From contig DBQP01000005.1 of the NCBI GenBank assembly GCA_002305265.1, positions 163,246 through 227,245 on the forward strand: a stretch of DNA of 64,000 bases. The letters are read 5' to 3'. Below, piece after piece: positions 35,458-44,421 of the stretch. A model generated the notes under the pieces. That model had not been told where the DNA came from. It ran no database searches and worked only from the letters and a program-made list of their open reading frames with translations. The stretch comes from Prevotellaceae bacterium UBA1391. Lineage in GTDB: Bacteria > Bacteroidota > Bacteroidia > Bacteroidales > Bacteroidaceae. The translations under genes and the position numbers were made by a program. The number at the start of each line of letters is the position of its first letter. Position 1 is the stretch's first letter.

Positions 35458-37686
35458 ATGTCGACAGAAGCACAAGAACAACTGCGGGAGGCACGGCAGA
35501 ACAACAGCGAGATGGATCTCGCCTGGCAATTCATCGAAGGCACCAACGTGAGCGTGTTTCTCACGGGCAAGGCAGGAACAGGCAAGACGACCTTCCTGCG
35601 CAGGCTGCGCGAACTGAGTCCGAAGCGCATGGTGGTGGTTGCGCCTACGGGCGTGGCCGCCATCAACGCGCAGGGCGTGACCATTCACTCCTTTTTCCAG
35701 ATTGCACCGGGCGTCCACATTCCCGGTGCTGCGAAAGAGCGGCCCAACATCCACTTCCAGATCAGCAAGGAGAAAAAGAATATCCTGCGCACGATGGACC
35801 TGCTCGTCATCGACGAGATATCGATGGTGCGCGCCGATCTCCTCGACGCCATCGACGAGGTGCTCCGCTCACACCGCGACCGCTTCAAACCCTTTGGCGG
35901 CGTTCAGCTCCTGCTCATCGGCGATCTGCAGCAACTGGCGCCCGTGGCAGTGGACCGCGAGTGGGAATTGCTGCGCAACTACTACACGACGCCGTACTTC
36001 TTCGGGTCGAAGGCGCTGCAGCAGACCCCGTTCGTGACCGTCGAGCTGCAGCACATCTACCGTCAGAGCGACTCCGAGTTCATCCAGCTCTTGAGCCAGA
36101 TCCGCTCCGGACACTACGACGAAGGCACGCTGGCCGCACTTAACCGCCGCTACATTCCTGATTTCACGCCCGACGACGCCGAGGCCTACATCCGCCTCAC
36201 GACCCACAACCACAAGGCGCAGCAATACAACGAGGCCAAGCTGACGGCGCTGCCGACGCGCACGTGCACCTTCCACGGCAGCGTGTCGGGCGACTTCCCC
36301 GAAACGTCCTATCCGGCCGACCTGCAGCTCACGCTCAAGGTGGGCGCGCAGGTGATGTTCCTGAAGAACGACCCGAGCGGACAGCAGCAGTACTACAACG
36401 GCAAGATCGGGCGCGTGGCGGCCCTCTCCGAGGGCTCCGCCACGGTGGTCTGTCCCGACAGTCCGGTGCCCATCAGCGTCGGTGTGGACGAATGGACCAA
36501 TGCCAAGGTGTCGATTGACGCGGAGACGAAGGAAATCAAGGAGGAAATCATCGGGACGTTCCGGCAAATTCCGCTGCGCCTCGCCTGGGCCATCACCATC
36601 CACAAGAGCCAGGGACTGACCTTCGACCGCGCAGTGCTCGACATCAACGACTCGTTCACACACGGACAGGTCTACGTCGCCCTCTCGCGCTGCCGCAGCC
36701 TCGAAGGCATCGTGCTCACGCGTCCCGTGCAGCTGCGCACGCTCACCCCCGACGAGAGCGTAGGCCGCTTCATGCAGGCGTCGCTGGAGCAGGGCGCCGA
36801 CAGCGCGCGGCAGCTGCCGACGCTGCGTGCCGACTATTTCCGCGCGCTGCTCGACGAACTGTTTGCCTTCGATGGTCTGCAACGTGGCATTGCCTACGTC
36901 GACCGCATCCTGCAGGAGCATCTCTCCCGGCTTCACCCTTCCCACGCGCAGCGGTGGCGCGCCCTGAAGACAAACTTCGAGCAGTCGTTCCAGCCCGTTG
37001 TGCCACGTTTCCGCCAACAATACGAGGCGCTTCTCCAGCAAAGTGCGCAGTCTGGCAGCGACGCACTGCTGCAGGAGCGTGTGCAGAAAGCCGCTAGCTA
37101 TTTCGCCACGGCGCTGCAACCCGTGGCCGAAGGCGTGCAGGAAGTGGTCTCTCAGCTGCTGCCCAGCGTGGCCAACAAGGCCGTGAAGAAGCAGCTCGGC
37201 AGCGCCGTCGACGCGCTGCAGACGGACGTGCGCGTGAAGCAGGCCACACTGCGCCTGACCGCCGTCCACGGTTTCTCCGTCCAATCCTACTTGAAAGACA
37301 AGGCGCAGGCGCTGCTTCACGACTACGACACGACGACCCAAGCCAAGAAACCGGCCCGCGCCCTCAAGACCAAGACGCCGAAAGAAGCCAAGGAGAAGAC
37401 GCAGGACACGACCCTCCGCCTCTTCCGCGAAGGGCGAAGCACACAGGAAATCGCCCAGGAGCGAGGCCTGACCGTCGGCACGGTCTTCGGCCATCTGAAG
37501 GCACAGGTGGAGGCCGGCCAACTGCAATACGCCGACATCATCCCGCAGGAGCACCTCCTGCTCGTGCGCGAAATCGTGGAACGGCAGGGCCGACCCGCCC
37601 ACTGGAAAGAGCTGCAACAGCATCTCCCCATCGCCGTGCAGCCGGAGATGTATGTCATTCTCCATCTGCTCGGCTATATGGACTGA
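35458..37686 (+). CDS. Pif1/RecD-like helicase with C-terminal helix-turn-helix
   Basis: 742 aa from ATG 35458 (MSTEAQEQLREARQNNSEMD). Walker A is VFLTGKAGTGKTTFL, followed by the Pif1-type APTGVAAINAQGVTIHSFFQ, and Walker B is LLVIDEISMVRADLLD. Motifs V/VI appear in AWAITIHKSQGLTFDRAVLD and VYVALSRCRSLEGIVL. After the helicase core (~450 aa), residues ~600-742 end in an HTH (STQEIAQERGLTVGTVFGHL) of the type seen at the C-terminus of RQC/HTH_40 proteins. It is probably a DNA helicase for G-quadruplex or recombination intermediates; that role is inferred from Pif1 relatives. A strong terminator follows. Confidence 0.9.
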   Translation: MSTEAQEQLREARQNNSEMDLAWQFIEGTNVSVFLTGKAGTGKTTFLRRLRELSPKRMVVVAPTGVAAINAQGVTIHSFFQIAPGVHIPGAAKERPNIHFQISKEKKNILRTMDLLVIDEISMVRADLLDAIDEVLRSHRDRFKPFGGVQLLLIGDLQQLAPVAVDREWELLRNYYTTPYFFGSKALQQTPFVTVELQHIYRQSDSEFIQLLSQIRSGHYDEGTLAALNRRYIPDFTPDDAEAYIRLTTHNHKAQQYNEAKLTALPTRTCTFHGSVSGDFPETSYPADLQLTLKVGAQVMFLKNDPSGQQQYYNGKIGRVAALSEGSATVVCPDSPVPISVGVDEWTNAKVSIDAETKEIKEEIIGTFRQIPLRLAWAITIHKSQGLTFDRAVLDINDSFTHGQVYVALSRCRSLEGIVLTRPVQLRTLTPDESVGRFMQASLEQGADSARQLPTLRADYFRALLDELFAFDGLQRGIAYVDRILQEHLSRLHPSHAQRWRALKTNFEQSFQPVVPRFRQQYEALLQQSAQSGSDALLQERVQKAASYFATALQPVAEGVQEVVSQLLPSVANKAVKKQLGSAVDALQTDVRVKQATLRLTAVHGFSVQSYLKDKAQALLHDYDTTTQAKKPARALKTKTPKEAKEKTQDTTLRLFREGRSTQEIAQERGLTVGTVFGHLKAQVEAGQLQYADIIPQEHLLLVREIVERQGRPAHWKELQQHLPIAVQPEMYVILHLLGYMD

Positions 37687-37834
37687 GCCCTCCGACGTCC
37701 GGCAAATAGCCAACGACGCACGTGGCACGCAGTCCGGCCCGCCGCGGCACGCACCCGTCCCCGCCCGTGCCAGCCGTTCCAGCTGGCGGTTCCGCCCTTG
37801 CTGGCACTCCCCAGCCGCCTCTCCCCCACAACGA

Positions 37835-37878
37835 AAAGGGACGACGCAAGCCAACAGCCTGCGTCGTCCCTTTCTTTT
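37835..37878 (+). terminator. Hairpin terminator after the helicase gene
   Basis: A perfect 14-bp stem (37835-37848 with 37860-37873, AAAGGGACGACGCA and its complement) with an 11-nt loop and a following CTTTTT. Confidence 0.92.
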
Positions 37879-37943
37879 TGCCCCACAGCGGAAAAAACCG
37901 TGGCGCAAATCGATGCAAAAATAATTCGAACGTGCGCCGAAAA

Positions 37944-37999
37944 CGACTGCGTTCGTTTTCATTTTCGACTGCGTTCGTTTTTCATTTCGAACGCGTTCG
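37944..37999. repeat. Phased palindrome array E (three units)
   Basis: CGACTGCGTTCG at 37944 and 37966 and the perfect palindrome CGAACGCGTTCG at 37988, exactly 22 bp apart and with A/T-run flanks. It sits between the helicase terminator and the 3' end of the minus-strand zincin gene. A diverged half-like copy, CGAACGTGCGCC, at 37927 is out of phase. Confidence 0.9.
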
Positions 38000-38150
38000 T
38001 TTTTTCTTCAGGCCGAGCTTGGTTTCCCTGTCCAGCGAACCCGTTGCACAGAATCAGTGCACGCAAGGTGGCTTCGTCGAGCACCCGACCAGCCTTCGGA
38101 GCTCACCGTCCGCCATGGCACAGTGCGCAAAGCGCACGGAGCACGCACGC

Positions 38151-38999
38151 CTATTCGTCGAAGTGGTAGCCCTTCAGATACGTCTCGGGCATGACGTCGG
38201 CGAGGAGCGCATGCAGCCGCGGGTCGTAGCCGAGGAGCTGGTCGCGCGTCTTGATGCGCTGCCGGCGGCCGTCCAGCTCCACATACATGTTGCAGGTGTT
38301 GAACCACGCCTGCAGGCCTTCGGCAAAGTATTCGCCCGAATTGGTCATCGAGTAGGTGCCACGCCACAGCCCCTCCTCCTTCGCCAGCCGGAAACACTCC
38401 TGCAGACGGGCCTCGAAGCCGGGTCGGGCGCGCCGCAGGCCAAAGTCGATGTTGTGTCCGAACTCATGCACCATGATGCTCTCGTGGGCATAGCGCTCGC
38501 GTCTGTCGGGCTGGTAGACGATGTTTTCCTCGCCGCATGTCATGAGCGGAATCTGTGGAGTCGCGCCGTAGCCGCGCCCACGCTTGTCCCAGTCGGTGCC
38601 GGGCCAGAGCTTGGGCATGATCCGGCATTCGGGCATGTCGGTCACATTCTCGTCCTTGCCGACGATGCCCACGCGGAAATGATGCTGCAGCATGACGTCG
38701 CGTGCTTCCGGAATGCGCGACAGCATGGTGGTGATGATGTAGCGCGCCTGCAGCAAGGCCTCGTCGCTCACGTGGCGCGAGCTCACGATAGGGATGCCGT
38801 CGGCGAGCAGATACTTCTGATAGAACGTGTCGAGCGGCGTCTCCCGTCCCTGCAGCCACTGTGTGAGCGTGGGCGGCGGCAGCGTGATCTCGACCGATGC
38901 GGAAGTGTCCTGGGCTGTAGCCAAGACAGGGCTGGCGGCGATGGTGGCCGCCAGCAGCAAGTTTCTCAAGTACATAGGCGCATGATTATTTCTGTTCAT
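38151..38999 (-). CDS. Secreted zinc-metallopeptidase-like protein (HExxH)
   Basis: 282 aa. A signal peptide ends near ATAQ (residue ~30). The zinc-binding helix is ESIMVHEFGHNIDFGLR (HEFGH), followed about 45 residues later by GEYFAEGLQAWFN, which can supply the third ligand (the glutamate) as in gluzincins. This looks like the lethal-factor-like/putative zincin group of secreted peptidases; no exact family is claimed and substrates are unknown. The ATG at 38999 overlaps the end of the DUF1573 gene by 14 bp; a second in-frame ATG at 38975 would give a more ordinary signal peptide (MYLRNLLLAATIAAS) and is equally plausible. It is co-transcribed with the DUF1573 gene. Confidence 0.78.
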   Translation of the reverse strand: MNRNNHAPMYLRNLLLAATIAASPVLATAQDTSASVEITLPPPTLTQWLQGRETPLDTFYQKYLLADGIPIVSSRHVSDEALLQARYIITTMLSRIPEARDVMLQHHFRVGIVGKDENVTDMPECRIMPKLWPGTDWDKRGRGYGATPQIPLMTCGEENIVYQPDRRERYAHESIMVHEFGHNIDFGLRRARPGFEARLQECFRLAKEEGLWRGTYSMTNSGEYFAEGLQAWFNTCNMYVELDGRRQRIKTRDQLLGYDPRLHALLADVMPETYLKGYHFDE

Positions 39000-39414
39000 C
39001 CAACACTTTCTGCTCGCGGGCCGTCGCCTTCATGTCGCCCTCGAAATAGAGGCGCATGAAATCTTCCTTGCAGTTGGTGAACAGCTGCACATAGCGGCGG
39101 AAGTGACCAGGGTATTTGCCGGAACCGTCGTAGGTGACCACGATCTTTCCCTCGCCGCCGGGCGAGATGAAATCCTTCGGATAGTCCACCGAAGTGCAGC
39201 CACACGAGGCGCGGGCATAGTTGATGACAAGCTTCGCATCGCCCACGTTGCGAAAATGGAACGTGGCCGTCTGGACCGGCTGGTCGACGGAGAAAGTGCC
39301 GATGTCGACCGTCGTCTTGTCAAACTTGATGACAGGATATTTTTTCTTTGCCTGCGCGTTGACGGCAAAGACGAGCATCATGAGAAGCGAGAGCGAGAAA
39401 AGAAAGCGTTTCAT
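38986..39414 (-). CDS. DUF1573-domain secreted protein
   Basis: 142 aa. A signal peptide (MKRFLFSLSLLMMLVFAVNAQA) precedes a single ASPM/SPD-2/Hydin-like beta-sandwich with the DUF1573 hallmarks: FDKTTVDIGTF, then TATFHFRNVGDAKLVI, the cysteine motif ASCGCTSVDYPK, and PGGEGKIVVTYDGSGKYPGHF. These proteins are abundant in Bacteroidetes and exported; their role is not established. It is the first gene of a two-gene minus-strand unit, with a promoter at 39446-39453. Confidence 0.92.
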   Translation of the reverse strand: MKRFLFSLSLLMMLVFAVNAQAKKKYPVIKFDKTTVDIGTFSVDQPVQTATFHFRNVGDAKLVINYARASCGCTSVDYPKDFISPGGEGKIVVTYDGSGKYPGHFRRYVQLFTNCKEDFMRLYFEGDMKATAREQKVLDEQK

Positions 39415-39445
39415 TGGCGAAAACTAAAAAAAACAGTTGTACATG

Positions 39446-39453
39446 CAAAAATA
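39446..39453 (-). promoter_or_regulatory. Promoter -7 element of the DUF1573 gene
   Basis: TATTTTTG on the minus strand fits TAnnTTTG, 32 bp before the start codon. Confidence 0.7.
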
Positions 39454-39499
39454 GATGTTTCTGCCGAAACGGCCAAAAGGCAGTCTGAAAAAAAGTCCG

Positions 39500-39507
39500 T
39501 ATCTTTG
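39500..39507 (+). promoter_or_regulatory. Promoter -7 element of the MATE gene
   Basis: TATCTTTG, an exact consensus box about 50 bp from the divergent DUF1573 promoter. No clear -33 element. Confidence 0.7.
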
Positions 39508-39614
39508 CACACAGAAAGGTAAAAAGGATTCAGGCTCAACGTCCGTCGGTTCCGCCGGACCGTTGCGTTCACGTTGTGCATACCCCCCAAAACGCTCACC
39601 TACACCCACAACAG

Positions 39615-41006
39615 ATGGCATTCGGAACACTCAAAGCACTCATGCAGCGCAGGGAGTCGGCCCAGATGGACATGACTCACGGCCCGCTGCTCTCCAAGAT
39701 ACTCGTCTTTGCGCTGCCGCTGGCGCTCAGCAGCATGTTGCAGCAACTGTTCAACTCCGTCGACATTGCCGTCGTCGGACGCTTTGCAAGCAAGGAAGCG
39801 CTCGCCGCGGTGGGCAGCAACACGAGCGTGATCTCGCTGCTCATCAACCTGTTCGTCGGTCTCTCGGTCGGCGCCAATGTGGTGATCGCCAACTACATCG
39901 GCCGCAAGAAGATGGACGCCGTGCGCCGCTCCGTGAACACGGTGGGGCTGCTGGCGATCATCAGCGGCGTGCTCCTGCTGGTGATCGGCGTGCTGGCGGC
40001 GCGCCCCATACTTGAAGCGATGGGCACGCCGGAAGAAGTGCTGCCGCAGGCGGTGCTGTATCTCCGCCTCTTCTTCTGCGGCATGCCATTCATGATGGTC
40101 TACAACTTCGGCGCGAGCATCCTGCGCTCCATCGGCGACACGAGGCGGCCGCTCTACATGCTGGTGGTCGCCGGCGTGGTCAACACGGTGCTCAACCTGT
40201 ATTTCGTCATCAGCCTGAAGTGGGGCGTGGCGGGCGTGGCCATCTCGACGACCATTGCCAACGGCGTGGCCGCCTGGCTCATGGTGGAGGTGCTGCGGCG
40301 CGAGGTCGACCCGCTCCGCCTGCGCCCGAAACGCCTGGCCATCAGCCGCCACGAACTGGGAAAAATCCTGCGCATCGGACTGCCGGCGGGCCTGCAGGGC
40401 GTGGTGTTCTCCTTTGCCAATGTGTTTCTGCAAACCACCATCAACACGTTTGGCGCGGACGCCATCGCCGGATCGGCAGCGTCGCAGAACTATGAGTACT
40501 ACTGCTATTTCCTGCTGACGGCTTTCACGGGTGCCGCCGTCACCTTCATCGGACAGAACTACGGCGCCGGCTGCATGAAGCGCTGCCGCCGCGTGTTCTG
40601 GCTCTGCATGGCGCTGGCGGTTGTGGTGACAGCCTCGTCGAACTTGTTCTTCACCTGGCAGAGCGGCCCCTTCCTGTCGATCTTCACCGACGACGCCCAG
40701 GTCATCCGATTCGGCCAGCAGCGCATGGCACTGGCGCTGGCGCTGCAGTTTCTGGCATGCAGCTATGAAGTGAGCGGCGCCGCGCTCCGCGGCATCGGCT
40801 ACTCGCTGCTGCCGGCCCTGCTCACGGTGTTCGGCAGTTGCGTGCTCCGCCTGGCCTGGATCTACTTTGCCTTTCCGCTGCGCCCCACGTTCTCCTTCCT
40901 GCTCACGGCATATCCGGTCTCGTGGGTGCTGACGGGCATCATGGTGCTCACGGCCTGGTTCGTCATCAGCCACCGCAAGCTGCGGCAGCGCGAGCGCGAG
41001 ATTTAG
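39615..41006 (+). CDS. MATE-family multidrug/cation efflux transporter
   Basis: 463 aa from ATG 39615. The frame allows ATGs at 39576 and later at 39642, and the conserved part begins at MTHGPLLSKILVFALPLALSSMLQQLFNSVDIAVVGRF. There are twelve predicted membrane segments in two six-helix halves, the second opening GKILRIGLPAGLQGVVFSFANVFLQTTINTFG. This is the NorM/DinF-like MATE pattern: Na+ or H+ driven export of organic cations or drugs. It is transcribed from its own promoter, and a ProX-type gene follows 164 bp later. Confidence 0.92.
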   Translation: MAFGTLKALMQRRESAQMDMTHGPLLSKILVFALPLALSSMLQQLFNSVDIAVVGRFASKEALAAVGSNTSVISLLINLFVGLSVGANVVIANYIGRKKMDAVRRSVNTVGLLAIISGVLLLVIGVLAARPILEAMGTPEEVLPQAVLYLRLFFCGMPFMMVYNFGASILRSIGDTRRPLYMLVVAGVVNTVLNLYFVISLKWGVAGVAISTTIANGVAAWLMVEVLRREVDPLRLRPKRLAISRHELGKILRIGLPAGLQGVVFSFANVFLQTTINTFGADAIAGSAASQNYEYYCYFLLTAFTGAAVTFIGQNYGAGCMKRCRRVFWLCMALAVVVTASSNLFFTWQSGPFLSIFTDDAQVIRFGQQRMALALALQFLACSYEVSGAALRGIGYSLLPALLTVFGSCVLRLAWIYFAFPLRPTFSFLLTAYPVSWVLTGIMVLTAWFVISHRKLRQREREI

Positions 41007-41170
41007 CACACCTCACGGCCTGTGCCTGCATCCGGCAGCAGAGGCCGCACTCCCACATCCCTCAGGCTGTGCGCAACTCGATCCACCTCAGCCTCCACAA
41101 AGGTTCTCCTACTGTATTCATCCTCCCCGCTCCGCCCCTGCGAGGGCCTGCGGCTCATCCGACAAAATTC

Positions 41171-41716
41171 ATGAACGACCTCCAGCAACCTCTCTCGCCG
41201 CGCGAGGAAATCGTGCTCGGCTTTCTCGAACGCCACGCCATCCCCTTCGATGTCTACCATCATCCCGAAGGACGCACCATCGAGGAGGCCAAGCAATGGT
41301 GGCGCGACGACGGCAGCGTGCACTGCAAGAACATCTTCCTGCGCAATCATAAAGGCAACCAGCACTATCTCGTGTCGTTCCACTGCGACCACGACCTCGA
41401 CGTGCACGACCTCGAGCAGCGCCTGAAAGCCCGCCTGCAGGCAGCCGGACTTCCCTCGCCGGGCAAGCTCTCCTTTGCCTCGCCCGAGCGCATGGAGCGA
41501 TTCCTCGGGCTCGCTCCCGGCAGTGTCAGCCCGTTCGGCCTCATCAACGACGCCGACCACCACGTCATCTTCTTTCTCGACGCCTCCCTCAGCACCGCCG
41601 ACACGCTTTCGTTCCACCCCAACGACTGCCGCGGCACGGTCGTCATCCGTCGCAGCGACTTCGAGCGCTATCTGCAGCTCGTTGGCAATCGCTGGGAATA
41701 TATGACGCTCTACTGA
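41171..41716 (+). CDS. Prolyl-tRNA editing protein ProX (YbaK/PrdX type)
   Basis: 181 aa from ATG 41171. It is a free-standing YbaK/EbsC editing domain with FDVYHHPEGRTIEEA near the start and the ProX signature CKNIFLRNHKGNQHYLVSFHCD, including the lysine expected to bind the aminoacyl-tRNA 3' end. GSVSPFGLINDADHHVIFFLDASL follows. Such proteins hydrolyse mischarged Ala-tRNA(Pro). Length is normal for the free-standing form. No own promoter was identified; it may be read from the MATE promoter. Confidence 0.9.
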   Translation: MNDLQQPLSPREEIVLGFLERHAIPFDVYHHPEGRTIEEAKQWWRDDGSVHCKNIFLRNHKGNQHYLVSFHCDHDLDVHDLEQRLKARLQAAGLPSPGKLSFASPERMERFLGLAPGSVSPFGLINDADHHVIFFLDASLSTADTLSFHPNDCRGTVVIRRSDFERYLQLVGNRWEYMTLY

Positions 41717-41831
41717 TGCCGTATCTTAGTTGGGAAGCCGGACAGGAGGCACACGCACGGCCGATAGGCGGCGCACGAACGGAGCAATGGCGACGCCCTT
41801 CCCTCCACGCGACGGCAACCTGCTAGCAAAA

Positions 41832-41953
41832 CGACTGCGTTCGTTTGACGAATCGACTGCGCTCGAAACGGAAAACGAACGCAGTCGTTCCTGTTTGCGA
41901 AGGCCTTCGTGGCGCTCTACAAAGGCCTTCGCGTCGACGCGGGAAGGCCTTCG
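41832..41953. repeat. Phased palindrome array F (six units)
   Basis: Units start at 41832, 41854, 41876, 41898, 41920 and 41942, exactly 22 bp apart: CGACTGCGTTCG, CGACTGCGCTCG and CGAACGCAGTCG, then three containing AAGGCCTTC. It lies between the ProX gene and the yidC promoter. The rest of the 670-bp gap 41717-42386 holds only that promoter and a long leader. Confidence 0.93.
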
Positions 41954-42175
41954 CGGCGCGCGGACGTCAAGCCCCTGCAGACGGGACGACGCGGCGGATG
42001 CCGCACCAGAGCACGATTGGGCGCATGCTTTGCCGCCGCGAATCCCATACTGCCGCGCGCCGCAGCGTCGGATGGGATGCGCCAAAAGGGTTGAAAGAGG
42101 GGCGGTTTGTCGTGCAAAATGTTGCTCCCTTGCAATTTATGCAAGCGCGCGTGCATAGAATATGCGGAAATTTCG

Positions 42176-42183
42176 TACCTTTG
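42176..42183 (+). promoter_or_regulatory. Promoter -7 element of yidC
   Basis: TACCTTTG, an exact TAnnTTTG box 204 bp before the yidC ATG, implying a long untranslated leader. Confidence 0.65.
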
Positions 42184-42386
42184 CAGATGTGCCTGTTGCT
42201 GCGGTCCTGCGAAGAACGACCACGGAACGGGCCGCCGGACATAGGCCGGAAAAGGCTGAACGGCTGACAGCGGAAGAAGAAAAAGCCATCGGACAGCGCA
42301 CCAGCGCGCAGACCGGATGCAGGAGAAGCATCGGCGCGGGCTGGCACGGAACTGGAAACATCAAAATCAAAACATAACACGACGAC

Positions 42387-44300
42387 ATGAACTTTGACAG
42401 AAACACCGTCATCGGATGGGTGCTCATCGCAGCCGTATTCATCGGCTTCATGGTGTACAACAGCAAGAATGCGCAGCAACAGGCTGCCCAGATGCGCATG
42501 GAGCAGATTCAGGACTCCATCGCACAGCACAAGAGCGACAGCATCAGGGAGGTGACCGCCCGGCAGGAGGCCGCCAAAATCAAGGCCCAGCAGACCGACT
42601 CGACCAACGTGTTCTTCGCAGCACGTCAGGGCAAAGGCGGAAAGACGACGCTGAAGAACGAACTGCTGAAACTGGACATCTCGAACCAGGGCGCTCAAGT
42701 AGTTCGCGCGGAGCTGCTCGACCAGACCTATCGCAACCAGCAGGGCGGCAATGTCGTGCTCTTCGATGAGGGCGACTCCAAACTGCAGCTGGCCTTCGAG
42801 GGAAAAGACCAGAACATCCTTTCCGACGAATTCTTCTTCACGCCCAGCGCAGCCACCGACTCGAGCGTGGTGATGACGCTGCCGCTGGGCCAGGGACAGA
42901 TCAGCGTGACCTATACGCTGAAGGCTGGCAGCTACCTGCTCGACATGGAAGTGAAGGCCGAAGGCCTGCAGGGCTTCTTCCCCGTCAAGACGCAGGCCAT
43001 TGACGTGAGCTGGACGGAGCGGATGCGACAGCAGGAAAAGGGCTTCTCGTTTGAGAACAGCCACTCGTCGATCGTCTACCGCACGACGGACGACGACACC
43101 GAGACACTCTCGTCGACAGGCGGCGACAAGGACAAGAGCGACGACGACATCGAGGGCCGCGTGCGCTGGACCGCCTTCAAGACCCAGTTCTTCTCGCAGA
43201 TACTTATTGCGCACGAGGGCATGGACGTGCAGCGCCTCAAGCAAGAGCAAGTGGACGAGGCGAACGAAGGCGAGGGCTATCTGAAGACCTACGAGGCCTA
43301 CATGAGCGTTCCCTTCGACCCCACAGGCGGCAAAGCCACCGAATTCACCTTCTACATCGGCCCGAACAAGTTCTCCACCCTGAAGAACAACGAGGTGATG
43401 ATTGACCAGGAGAGCCACCTCGACCTCCAGAGCATCGTCTACCTCGGCTGGCCCATCGTGCGCCTCATCAACCGCTTTGTCTTCCTCTATCTCTTCGACT
43501 TCATGACGGGATGGGGCCTCAACATGGGCATCGTGCTGCTGATCATCACCATCATCGTGAAGCTGGCCGTGTTCCCGCTCATGAAGAAAAGCTACCTCAG
43601 TTCGGCCAACATGCGCGTGCTCCGACCGAAAGTGGACGAGATCAACGCGAAATATCCGAACCCGCAGGACGCCATGAAGAAGCAGCAGGAGACCATGCAA
43701 CTCTACGCCCAGTACGGTGTGAGCCCCATGGGCGGCTGTCTGCCAATGGTGATTCAGTTCCCCATTTGGATTGCGTTGTTCAACTTCATTCCCAACGCCA
43801 TCGAGCTGCGCGGGCAGTCGTTCCTCTGGGCCGACGACCTCTCCACCTATGACGACGTCATCAACTGGGGCTTCCACATCTGGGGCATCGGCGACCACCT
43901 CTCGCTCTTCTGCGTGCTGTGGTGCCTCTCCACCGTAGCCACCACATGGATCAGCATGCGCCAGCAGTCCTACTCGATGTCGCCCGAGCAGGAGCAGAGC
44001 ATGAAGATGATGCGCTGGATGAGCTACCTCATGCCCGTCATCTTCTTCTTCTCCTTCAACAGCTACTCCTCCGGCCTGAACTACTACTACTTCGTATCTG
44101 GCCTCACCACGATCCTCCTGATGTGGTTCCTCCGCAAGACCACCGACGACGCCAAACTCCTGGCCAAGCTCGAGGCTCGCTTCAAGGAGCGCAAGAGCAA
44201 CCCCAGAAAGGCATCGTCGATGATGGAGCGCATGCAGCGCATGGCAGAACAGCAGCAGGAAATCCTCCGTCAGCAGCAGGAAGCACAGAAAAAGAAATGA
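42387..44300 (+). CDS. yidC: Membrane protein insertase YidC/Oxa1
   Basis: 637 aa, the long Gram-negative form. TM1 is TVIGWVLIAAVFIGFMVY, followed by a charged Gln-rich stretch and a large periplasmic beta-sandwich domain (~60-350). The five-helix insertase core starts near residue 355 (YLFDFMTGWGLNMGIVLLIITIIVKLAVFPLMKKSYLSSANM), with GCLPMVIQFPIWIALFNFIPNAIELRG and the hydrophilic-groove region after it. The C-terminus is Gln/Lys-rich (QQQEILRQQQEAQKKK) and may contact the ribosome. YidC inserts and folds inner-membrane proteins, with or without SecYEG. An S9 peptidase gene follows closely. Confidence 0.97.
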   Translation: MNFDRNTVIGWVLIAAVFIGFMVYNSKNAQQQAAQMRMEQIQDSIAQHKSDSIREVTARQEAAKIKAQQTDSTNVFFAARQGKGGKTTLKNELLKLDISNQGAQVVRAELLDQTYRNQQGGNVVLFDEGDSKLQLAFEGKDQNILSDEFFFTPSAATDSSVVMTLPLGQGQISVTYTLKAGSYLLDMEVKAEGLQGFFPVKTQAIDVSWTERMRQQEKGFSFENSHSSIVYRTTDDDTETLSSTGGDKDKSDDDIEGRVRWTAFKTQFFSQILIAHEGMDVQRLKQEQVDEANEGEGYLKTYEAYMSVPFDPTGGKATEFTFYIGPNKFSTLKNNEVMIDQESHLDLQSIVYLGWPIVRLINRFVFLYLFDFMTGWGLNMGIVLLIITIIVKLAVFPLMKKSYLSSANMRVLRPKVDEINAKYPNPQDAMKKQQETMQLYAQYGVSPMGGCLPMVIQFPIWIALFNFIPNAIELRGQSFLWADDLSTYDDVINWGFHIWGIGDHLSLFCVLWCLSTVATTWISMRQQSYSMSPEQEQSMKMMRWMSYLMPVIFFFSFNSYSSGLNYYYFVSGLTTILLMWFLRKTTDDAKLLAKLEARFKERKSNPRKASSMMERMQRMAEQQQEILRQQQEAQKKK

Positions 44301-44421
44301 CGATTGAGACAACGTGAAAGGCGATGCGCCGGACGCTGCCCGCAGGCAAAACAACATCCGACGCACCGCCCTTCGCGGTTCAACCGTCAAGAAAACAAAA
44401 CGAAAAAACGGAATCGAAGCA

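Noticed and set aside
42162..42377. 71-codon open frame before yidC
   Set aside because: It begins upstream of and runs through the yidC promoter box at 42176-42183, and its product is a composition-driven Arg/Glu/Thr-rich sequence.
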